From assembly GCF_010389155.1 (NCBI RefSeq), contig NC_057767.1, positions 39,283,688 to 39,347,687 of the forward strand: 64,000 nucleotides of DNA, in the 5' to 3' direction. The translations under genes were made by a program, and so were the position numbers. The notes below the pieces were generated by a model, which was given only the letters and a program-made list of their open reading frames with translations, ran no database searches and was not told the DNA's origin. Each line of letters starts with the position of its first letter. Position 1 is the first letter of the stretch. This document shows, in pieces, positions 53,107 through 62,970 of the stretch. This DNA is from Erigeron canadensis. Taxonomy: Eukaryota; Streptophyta; Magnoliopsida; Asterales; Asteraceae.

Positions 53107-54819
53107 GGAGAAAGTGAACATTTTTTTAAGAAGTATTGAGAGGGACATGTTTTCAAAAATGTAGTTATGTTTAGTTACGGATGTGTCTGTAATGTCAATG
53201 TAAAAGACATTATAATATATGACTGTGGAAGTTATAAATTATATGCTGGTTATATATAATTATAGATAATTCTAATTATAATAAGTATGCATATAATTAG
53301 CATGTGAATAATGGTGATATCTTTCTTATCAATGTTGGTTTTGTTAGTATGGTATCTTTATTATTAATGTTGGTTTAATTAGTATAACATGGAGTTGGGT
53401 GTTGCTGCCGCTGTTATGGATGTTTTGTATCCATTACTTAAAGAAATGTCGGCGTCAAACAGTAAATGACAATAGGGGAGGTTGGTCTTATTGTAGTTTT
53501 GTAGCTGGTGTTGAACAACAAAGTTTCTTGGAATTGTAGGAAAAAGTATATCCATAAATACAATGATGTAAAGTACTTACATTATTAAGTTTCTTTTTCT
53601 GAGCACGGTAAGTATGAACATGATTATTGTAAGAGTTCTTTGTAATTTAAGTTGTATATTGAGTCACAATAAGTATGCATCATTTTTAATAACTGATGGT
53701 TATTGTAAGAAATTAGTATCACTTTCTTAAAGTCATTATTTGTAATTTAAGTTGTATATCGACTCACAATAAGTATGCATCCTTTTTAATAACTGTTCAG
53801 AGGGTGTTTTGTAAGGGTTGAGAAAAGTTCTTTATTCATTCAAATTCAATACATAAAGTCATGAACATGGCAACCAACATTGCACAAAACTGTTTATATG
53901 TATGCATCTCGCCATATAAGATATAACATAACAGTTCACACATGTCCTACTAAACCCTTAGAATATAAAGAATACAAATGTTCCCTAAGTTTACATTTAT
54001 CTTATTGTTTAAAAATCAAAATAAAAAAAAACCCTTGAGAAACATGTGACTACATTTGCTGGCTTGCAGCACCAGCAATATCATCAACGGCTGCTCTAAC
54101 TATTCTTAATCGTATTTATGTATGTTTACACTGGGCTAAAGCCTGTATTATAATTGAAACGCAAATTATTATCAATACAAAATAAGTGATTACCTGAACT
54201 AATAAATGTAACCACATCTGTGGATGGCTAAGAACCCTTTCTTAGATCCTAGCTTGACCCATATGGGAACCTCTACTAAATACTAATAGATATCATGAAA
54301 TATTTAATCTTTTATATGGTTAGCCCATAATTCATCCGCAGTTTGTTCATCATGTCGGGCATCAACATCGCTAGACTTTTTAGACGCCTTCTCTTTCATG
54401 AAGTCCATGGAGCAAGAAGGCAAGCAATTATTACCCCATGAAACAAAAAAAAAACATATTTCGCCCCATCTACAAAGCTCTAAGTACGGATCTAAGCAAA
54501 TAGTATAAATAGCAACTTATATAAGTAAATACTCACAATTTACTCACACAATCACAAATAACCTCCATAAGCATTAATGGAGGTTTCATTTATACTGATT
54601 TTGGAGTTCACTAATAGCACCACTTACTTCAATTGTAGCTAAGATCCTCCGGTGATATTCTAACTCTCATATCTTTTTCTCTACATTTGGTATTTTACTT
54701 TTTTGACTGCACATGACCTAACCTGAACTGCTTAGAGAGATATAATAATAAAACTGGCCAAAAACGTGGCTTAACGAAAAGCGAGAATTCCTTGCCACCA
54801 TTTTTCTCATTATCCCATC
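53107..54819. other. Intergenic AT-rich region
   Basis: No gene recognised. One feature is a tandem duplication of 100-bp period: segments starting at 53641 and 53741 share GTAATTTAAGTTGTATAT and following sequence with few changes. The rest shows only simple AT-rich sequence. Confidence 0.5.
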
Positions 54820-56634
54820 TGTAAGTCCCCTTGAATCGGATCGTTAATAGTTTGCTCCAGTTATCCAGAGGTGCGGAATCCCTCTCTATAACTTGGTGAT
54901 TCACAAGGAAGTCCCTAGATCACCTGCTGCCTCGCAGATCTTCGTCGAGCTAGTGAAACAATCCTTTGACGACCAACCCTGTAATATAACAGTCTATGTC
55001 AATAGCAGACTAGATTGTTTGGGCTTAAATGTAATATGTCTTTGTAATGTGATTGTCACTAATGAACTTTAGATTATGCATAGAATACTAGATTAAGTTT
55101 AAGTATTGAATGTATAATTAATCTGCTTAAGTAAAGAATACGACCTCGTAATTGCAGGGTCAATTACGAGGTGACTTATAGGAAATACGACCCCGTATTT
55201 GCAGGGACAAATACGAAGCTAGAATTGAGAATAAATGGTGTCAGATTCAAGGGAAAAATAACGAGTTTATGGTGTCCTCCTGGTAGAAGCGACACCTAAA
55301 ACTATCAAATCATTTGGCCTTGTTGGAAATCATTTACAGGGAATGAAACATCATGAATAGGGCTACGCAAACATGTACGGGAGATACACCCAGTATTGAG
55401 AATAAATGGTGTCAGATTCAAGAAAAAAATAGCGAATTCAGGGTGTCCTCCTGGTAGGAGCAACCCCTAAAAATGTCAAATCATTTGTCCTTATTGGAAA
55501 TCATTTATAGGGAATGAAACATAATGAATAGGGCTACGCTAACATGTACGGGAGAGACACCCATTAATGAGAATAAATGGTTTCAGATTCAAGGAAAAAA
55601 TAGCGAATTCAAGGTGTCCTCCTGGTAGGAACGACCCCTAAAAGTGTTAAATCATTTGTCCTCATTGGAAATCATTTATAGGGAATTAAACATCATGAAT
55701 AGGGCTACCCAAACATGTACGGGAGATACACCCAGTATTGAGAATAAATGGCGTCAGATTCAAGAAAAAAATAGCGAATTCAGGGTGTCCTCCTGGTAGG
55801 AGCAACCCCTAAAAATGTCAAATCATTTGTCCTTATTGGAAATCATTTATAGGGAATGAAACATAATGAATAGGGCTACGCTAACATGTACGGGAGAGAT
55901 ACCCATTAATGAGAATAAATGGTTTCAGATTCAAGGAAAAAATAGCAAATTCAAGGTGTCCTCCTGGTAGGAACGACCCCTAAAAGTGTTAAATCATTTT
56001 TCCTCATTGGAAATCATTTATAGGGAATTAAACATCATGAATAGGGCTACCCAAACATGTACGGGAGATACATGTAAGTGCACGTCTATGTTAATAGCAT
56101 TCTAGATTGTTTGGGCTTATATTTGTAATATGTCTTTGTTATGTGATTGTCATTAATGAACTTCGTATTATGCATAGAATACTAGATTAAGTTTAAGTGT
56201 TGAATGTATAATGATATTCTACTAAGAAGATAAGACCTCGTAATTGCAGGGTCAATTACAAGGTGGACATAGGAATACGACCTCGTATTTGCAGGGACAA
56301 ATACGAGGTGGGACACAATTACGACCTCATAAAGGTGTCGAGCTGGGCAGGATATGCGAAGTCGACTCACTGAAGCCCAAATCGTGTTTCCTATAAATAC
56401 CAAAACCCTAACAGAGTTTAGGGTCGAACATTTGTCGAATTATCAAGCATATTTGTGCAGGTTAATAGGTCAAAGGTCGTTCCGCTAGCCCGAAGAAGAC
56501 TTGAGAGGCAGCAGGTGATCTAGGGGCTTTCGTTGTGAATCACCACTTTATAGAGAGGGATTCTGCACCTCTGGATAACGGGATCAAACTATTAACGATC
56601 CACGTCAAGGGGACTGATGAGCGTCCAAATTTTG
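54820..56634. mobile_element. Rearranged LTR structure with inverted ends
   Basis: The outer ~150 bp at each side (54820-54960 and about 56477-56634) are inverted copies (for example GATCACCTGCTGCCTCGCAG on one side and its complement on the other). Inside these, about 240 bp are directly repeated (54979-55222 and 56073-56310), each starting TGTAA and containing two hairpin-forming palindromes. The right half reads as a plus-strand LTR: TGTAAG start at 56073, TATA box CTATAAATACC near 56391, end near 56634. The left side is an LTR tail joined head to head with an LTR start. A 171-bp tandem array lies between. No coding sequence. Confidence 0.6.
55227..56072. repeat. 171-bp tandem repeat, about five copies
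   Basis: Units starting GAGAATAAATGG lie at 55227, 55398, 55569, 55740 and 55911, exactly 171 bp apart; the fifth is cut at about 160 bp. Units 2 and 4 differ at two bases, and units 3 and 5 at about two, while neighbours differ much more. The array is therefore amplified as a 342-bp dimer. Confidence 0.92.
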
Positions 56635-56639
56635 ATAAA

Positions 56640-57447
56640 AACCCCTAGTGAAAGGCTTCATTTCTATGTCTAAACGAGTTAATATTCCGGAACTTTTGGT
56701 ACTTAATGAATTGCATGTTTATATGGGTTCACGGAAGATGCGAGAGAGGGTAAATGGCATCAAGTAACTCAGGAGGGAAGCCTATGATGATTACAAGACA
56801 CAAGGAAGTGATTCGGAGCTGAACGAAGAAAACGATTAGTAACTTCTAAAACAAATCAAATCTAAATTAACTAAAATGCAAACTAACTAACTTAAACACT
56901 AAATGATGCAAAGAAAATATTTTTGGGTTTTTGGTTTTTAAGAAAATGAAATTACTAGCTAAACCTAATTTGAACTAAAATGAACTAAATTAATTAACTA
57001 GTCCTAAAATGCGAAATTGAAATTAACTATCTTGTACCGAAACACAAAATAGGGTTGAATTACACTAACTAAACTAAATAAAACAATGCGTCGCGTCCCC
57101 GGTAGCGGCGCCAAAAGACTATGATGTGCGTTTGTTTTACGGGTCTTTAAATTTATATGTTGTACAAGTAACTAAACTAAACAAAACCACACTTACGGGC
57201 AGCAAACCCGGTTGATGTAGTATAGGCTAGTGGTAAGCTACAGGATCGTTCGCAGGGACGCGTTGCACTGTTTAATCTATACCTAAGTGTAATCCTAAAG
57301 GTTGGAGGTTTTTCACGATTTCCTATTTTAACTAATTAATTGCAGAAAATTAACTCCAAGCCACGCACTAGTAGTAAGAGACTTAACCTAAAAATAGAAT
57401 TGAATAAGCAAATAACAGTAATTAAATTAACTCTAAGCCACACACTA
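56640..57447 (-). mobile_element. Gypsy LTR-PBS-leader fragment
   Basis: On the minus strand, an LTR end CGCACATCA (to 57122) is followed by a PBS TGGCGCCGCTACCGGGGA (57096-57113), again fitting tRNA-Asp, and then AT-rich leader sequence with no gag. The LTR part (57122 to about 57447) is cut short by telomere-like repeats. The CACATCA end and PBS type agree with the intronic gypsy element, but sequence similarity otherwise looks low. Confidence 0.65.
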
Positions 57448-57510
57448 TTTCGGGTTTCGGGTTTCGGGTTTAGGGTTTAGAGTTTAGGGTTTCGGGTTTA
57501 GGGTTTAGGG
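57448..57510. repeat. Interstitial telomere-like repeat
   Basis: About nine units of TTTAGGG or its variant TTTCGGG, ending directly at the poly(T) of the LINE. TTTAGGG is the common plant telomere repeat. Confidence 0.85.
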
Positions 57511-59963
57511 TTTTTTTTTTGGATAAAAGGACTTGCGCCCTTTGGATAATATTACTGAAAAATAAAGAGTTACAAAATAAATGCCTCAAACTTGTTACAT
57601 GTAGTGACAACTGGTGCTGAAGTAGAAGGAATATCCTGCTGGGGAATAACACTGGTACCTGAATGTGTATCTGGTGTAACCCTAACTGGCTGAGATGAAT
57701 CTATAGATGCTAATGTGTCCTGGGTGGTCATCGGTGCCTTGCCTTTGGAGTTGGCAGGCTGCTGTGGAACCTTAGGTACATATCGTACCTTGGGCTTAGG
57801 AATCTGGATACCCGCTGCAACTTGGGCTTTTTGGCCCTTCTTCTTCTCTTCTTGGGCTGCTGAAAGCCTTGCTCATCCTGTAGGACCTGTGGATCATGTG
57901 TCTTAGTGCCAGATGGGCCCACTTCAGTTGCTGGTGTAGTAGCCCCAGCTTCCATTTCTTCAGCAGACTTTGGCCTCTCAACACAATCAAGAAACTTGTG
58001 CCCAAAAATAGCACAATGAGAACATCTATCCGGCTTCCAGAGATACTGTAACCTGAATTTCTGCATTTTACCCAACACTAGTGCCTCAACAAAAGCTGGA
58101 ATATCATGATTTGCGCTAACTTTAATCAACACCCTAGCAAATAGAGCCCTAGCCGACTTTTTCTCAATCATCTCCTCAGTAAATCTATCCAAAGCAACGG
58201 GGACCCCAATAACACTAGTGATGTGGCTAAGAATATCATAATCCCACATAGTAGCATCCAAATCATATATATTAACCCACATGTGAACATAACTAGGTCT
58301 AATCTTATCATTCTCAATCCCGACTTCATTTCTTCAACAAAACAGGAATATCATTAAACAACCAAGGCCTATTCTTAATCACAAAATCCATACCCTCAGC
58401 ATTATCAAATTTAAAATAGAATCTACCTTGATTATTCAAGACAACATCAACCAGACCATACTTTTTCCACAATCTAAATGCATGAAAACGAACAAAAGGA
58501 AAAGCATGTCTTTTACCAACAAAGCTACCAACCAAAGTCATCAACCATTGCTTACTTTGTTTCACAATGAGATCATCAGGAATAACAGCATGTCTAGTAC
58601 CTATCTCAGTGAAAACAGGAGGAATGAAACGAAGCTTACCAGTCCTATGTATGTTTGCCGCTTCTTTGAAAAGATTGGCAAATGAGTTAGGTGTTTGATT
58701 ACCTTTCGGACTAGAATGAGCAAAATGTGAATCAGTGATAGGTGAAACACCATCATCATCCAACACAACTCTGACATTACCATCATCATCAAGTAGATCA
58801 GTAGGGCCCGCAGATGAGATATTAATACCATTATGTACATGCAAATCCTGATGTACATTGGCTACATGTGATATTTTATCCAAAAAAACTTCAACATTGA
58901 TGTTATCATTCGAACTCGCATGAACACCAACACTAAAGGTAGCATCAACTGGATTCGAAAGAGATGGAGATTGAGCAAGAGTCGCACCACTATTTGTTGA
59001 GCCAACAAAAGGATTAGGAGAACCCGAAAATGTTGACTCGTTCACTTTGTTAGCTTTTTGGAGTTGTTCTTGTAAAAACTCACTCACACGATCAAGATTA
59101 ACTGTAGGAGAAACATGAACAGACCCATCAGTCGGTTGTGCATTTGTTGATTTGGGAATCGAGACACCATGCATGGGGGGTGGAGGTGGGGCATCGGATT
59201 TTTAAATGAAAAGCTAGGGTTTTCAACATCAAAATTAGGGTTTTCGGTTTGAGTATTGACTTGAATAGGATCGGTAGGGACTGGTGATCCACGACCCGAC
59301 CCACCTGGGTTTCGAGTGGGTTGAGGCGACCCATCAGCCACCACATGGTGGTACTGTGGTGGTACAGTGGTGGCCGGCGGTGGGGAAACACCAAACAAAG
59401 GGCGGCTAGGGTTTTTTGATGAAAAATTCGATTTTTCCACCCCCTGATCGTGAATCTGATTAGAGTTTTCAGCAGATATCCTATCCCCAGCATGACACGT
59501 TGCCATAGCCACCCCCTGGTGGCCGGCAGCCACCCCAGATGTGGCGGCGATCGGTGGTTGAATGGTGGCAGAAAGATGTACGGCCGAAATTGGAGAGGAA
59601 ACGGGTTCAATTGGATCAGATTCAAATGAATTAGCAACAAATGATAAAGAAGATGATGATCTGAGATTATAATTGGATCGAATAGCATCAGAATTGTGTG
59701 AAGAAATCGAATCTAAGCCTAGGGTTTTTGGTTCTAAGCCATCAAATTCGATGTCCACATTCTTTGATTTTTTCCTAGACTTCCCACGATCTTTTGGAGG
59801 TTTTTTTGGCATGATTAGAAGCTAAAATCAGAAAGGAATTGAAAGGGATTAACGAAAAACAGAATCAATCAACAGAAAGAGGCCGAATTGAATGATTTTT
59901 GCTTGAAAAATTCGAACGGGTGCATGAGGGGAAAATCGCCCAGAGAGAAAACATACACAACAC
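57511..59963 (-). mobile_element. L1-type LINE carrying ORF1 but no ORF2
   Basis: On the minus strand a leader and ORF1 (59812 downwards) lead almost directly to a 3' end with a hairpin (57526-57543) and a poly(A) of ten (57511-57520 as T). After the last ORF1-like residues (VVTTCNKFEAF) only about 60 bp remain, so the endonuclease-RT ORF2 is absent. The upstream end lies next to the 3' tail of a second LINE near 59964. Confidence 0.75.
57600..59812 (-). pseudogene. LINE ORF1 (RNA-binding, DUF4283 and CCHC), frameshifted
   Basis: It begins MPKKPPKDRGKSRKKSK, a basic start, followed by a long Ser/Pro/Asn-rich stretch. Next is a DUF4283-like domain (GSFVGKRHAFPFVRFHAFRLWKKYG, GRFYFKFDNAEGMDFVIKNRPWLFNDIPVLL), then WVNIYDLDATMWDYDILSHITSVIG and a zinc knuckle CSHCAIFGHKFLDC (CX2CX4HX4C). 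The parts lie in three frames (59084-59812, 58326-59174, 57728-58282), so there are two frameshifts. In plants this combination is typical of L1-type ORF1 proteins, which bind element RNA. Confidence 0.82.
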
Positions 59964-59996
59964 CTTTAGGGTTTAGTGTTTAGGTTTTTTTTTTTT

Positions 59997-61645
59997 GGAT
60001 AAAAGGGCAAAGCCCTTTGGAATACCATTTATAAAATAACAAAGATATGTACAAATACTACGGGTATACCCATAAGGGAGTGCATTTTACAAGCAAACTT
60101 AATGCATATCCCAAACACTAAAGCTATAAACAAGAATTACAACTAAAGCTAGAGTCTTGAAAAGATTATTACAAATTAAAACATAATAAAACCGAAAAAC
60201 ATAAGAAATAGAAAAATAATCTCTGTTGCCATCTAAAGCCCATCTCGAAACACTTTTATTCTCTCAAAATGCTTGGCCCAACAGAAAAACATCTTCAGCC
60301 CATCAGAACAAGCCCAACTCCACATATAACACACCAAGTAGCCACAAGCCCATATAAGACCACAAAAACACAAAAATAAACACTTCAGCCCAAAAAAACC
60401 ATCCTGAATCACCAAAAAAATTCTATAAAAAAATTTCCCTTTATAATCAACAAACCATAAACCCCTCCAAAGGATAGAACAAGTAAACGATTCCCCCCAA
60501 AACACTTCAACCCATCCAAAATGCACCCATTGACTAAAAATGTCAAACTTTTAAAAGAAAGTCTGTCAATACACTCCTCAATCAGATACAGTTCCTCTGC
60601 CTCAAACATCCCCATAGATGCATCATGATTCTTTTTAAAACATACCAACCTCAGCCAAATTCTATACATGGTGGAACAACACAAATCCATAATTCTAATA
60701 GCATTGACTAAAATAGTCAATGCGAACAAAAACTTTTCTGCAGTTTTCAATATCTTCAAAAGACTATTTCTTTCACAAAAACAACACCATTCCACCCAAA
60801 ATCCAACCCTATCTTTATGATCAAAAATCAGCAGACCAGTTTGACTTTCCAAAGTCAAAACTGCAGAATTACAACTATACATATTATCCTTAAAATTCAT
60901 TGAATTACTACCACATCTAGTAACAACAAAAAAACCAAAATCATCATATCTGTAAGTTACCAACAGATTACCTAGAACACTCAACAACTTGAAATTTGAG
61001 ACAAAAAACAACCATACCACCAGCTCATCAGAACCCTCACAAACCTCAAAATACCAAACCAAATCCAATAAAACATCCCAAGAAAAGACCCTCCCAAACC
61101 AGTAAACAACCCATACATAGACACACACAAGGCTGGACATGTCTCTGGCACTCCATCTACACCAGAAACAAAATATACAAGCCAAGACAATTACTTGTAT
61201 AAACAAACAGAAAAAGAGACCAGAATACCAGTTAATCCAAGAACTGATATGAACATCAAACACAAAGAGACACCAGAGCACCCAAATCCATGAGGGATTA
61301 GGATGCAACCACATAAATTTCCACCTTATAACTCCAAAAGAGTAAAAGCAAGAGCATTTTCCATGCAGACTCCTAAACCTACTCACCTCTAAACCTATGC
61401 TAGCCTGGACAATATAAAAGCTATATAACTCACACATACAAAAGCCTATCAGGGACAATAGGCAGACACAAGAACAGACAATGACTACCCTCCAGCACCA
61501 AAAGTCATGCCTAAGAGAAGTAATTCGAATGTCCACTGCTAGCACTAGACCCCAGACACCCCTTATAACAACCAACCTAACATAAAATAAAAGAAACCAT
61601 AAATCCCAACCATAAGCAGAAGCCCAGTCAAGAGAAATTATTATT
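59997..61645 (-). other. LINE 3' UTR-like region with a 446-codon open frame
   Basis: The stretch after the ORF2 stop is A/C-rich on the plus strand, so U/G-rich in the LINE RNA. An open frame (60409-61749, minus) runs for 446 codons and would give a very hydrophobic, Trp/Phe/Cys-rich peptide. It shows no known domain and overlaps the ORF2 end in another frame. Base composition alone can explain it, and I treat it as non-coding. Confidence 0.55.
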
Positions 61646-61898
61646 TTATCCATTATTAATGTTATTATTAAAATTCTTGCATAAACCCTGATTCCAATCC
61701 AAACCCCACAATTTTGCAGCCTCATCAGAACCTCTAGAAGCTTTAACATTCAATCTCAATAACCTCAATCTAACAATATCTTTAATTATCATACATAAAT
61801 CTTTAACTGACCTCTTTTTGCCCTGAAAAAGCCTGAGATTCCTCTCCTGCCAGATGTAATAGATCATAGCCCCCAAGACTAACTATAAGGTGCCCTAT

Positions 61899-62556
61899 TG
61901 TTGCGTGGATCGTAATAAGACGCGATTCGTTATGTCAAGAGTGCGGAATCCTCTTGAGATAACTAGATTGCTATTGCCTTTCGTTGATTAATGAGCAATT
62001 AATCAACCCAAGGAGATGCACAAGGCTTGTGGTTCGTGTAGGAGGCTACATGAAGGAACAATTAACCTTATATCGTAAATTCGTAAATAACTCTCAAGAA
62101 TTCGAAAACGATTAACCTAATTCCGTAGATTAGGTCTTGTATTTATACTAGTTAAGTATTGGATCGTGTGGGCTTAGGCCTTAATTACGTATTAGGCCCG
62201 AAACAATTAACAACCGATCTGCCTCGTGCTGACGTCAGCACGAGGTTCATCCTACATGCTGATGACGTCAGCACGAGGGACGATCGTTTGTTCTTTGTTT
62301 GACTCGTACATAACATCCAATCACCGTTTAAGTGTTCTACGACACTTATAAACCTTGATTCTATGTTCTTGTACCTGCAAAACAATATATAACACACAAA
62401 CACAATACAAAACACAAACAGATATAATATTGAAGCTCAAACGTAATCATTAAATATCAACACAATTTCTTATTTAAATGATTACAAACAAGTTCCTAAA
62501 AACATAAATGATAATCAAATCTATGTTGCGATTGTCACACCGAATCTGCATCTACA
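61899..62556 (-). repeat. Copia LTR inserted in the LINE
   Basis: On the minus strand it starts TGTAGATGCAG (62556) and ends CCACGCAACA (61899). Directly outside its start is a purine tract GTCAAGGGGGAGTC (62557-62570), so this is the 3' LTR. Inside are a perfect 24-bp palindrome centred on TGACGTCA (62222-62245) and a near copy (62257-62279). Confidence 0.75.
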
Positions 62557-62970
62557 GACTCCCCCTTGACGATTGCAACTAGATCTCTTTAAAGTTTTCA
62601 AAACTTGAACTTCAAATCTTATCCATTAAATAAAAGTCTGATGCTATTCGCATGAATTCTCTCTTGCAAACAATGAGCGAGAATGTTGCGATAGCGTCTT
62701 TCCTCTACTCTCCAAAAATCTACAACTGAGCAAGGTGTATTCAAAAGTCTTCTTTGATCACCTCTTGACAAATTGACAACCTGCATTGGATCATACATGC
62801 GTAGCAACATCTGTTTCTTTGAATCATCAACAAACATCTGTGCTTCGCCTGACTTGATATCTATCTGCCAAAATGTCATCTCCGTCAGCATGTCTTGATC
62901 CCATCTGATAGCGGGAACCTTCTTAACACATTTAATTCTTCTTTGAACAAACCTAAATGTGCCATCTGGA
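62557..62970 (-). mobile_element. Truncated internal end of the inserted copia
   Basis: About 400 bp between the purine tract and the resuming LINE. A 90-codon open frame (62619-62891: MLTEMTFWQIDIKSGEAQMFVDD...) has no domain I recognise. No 5' LTR is present, so most of the element is missing. The upper breakpoint near 62970 is set by where LINE zf-RVT homology ends. Confidence 0.55.

Noticed and set aside
53641..53795. LTR or TIR interpretation of the 100-bp duplication
   Set aside because: No TG/CA ends, TSD or inverted copies; a simple tandem duplication fits better.
62619..62891. New host gene for the 90-codon frame MLTEMTFWQIDIKSG...
   Set aside because: Its place between a copia purine tract and a broken LINE makes it far more likely to be a transposon remnant.
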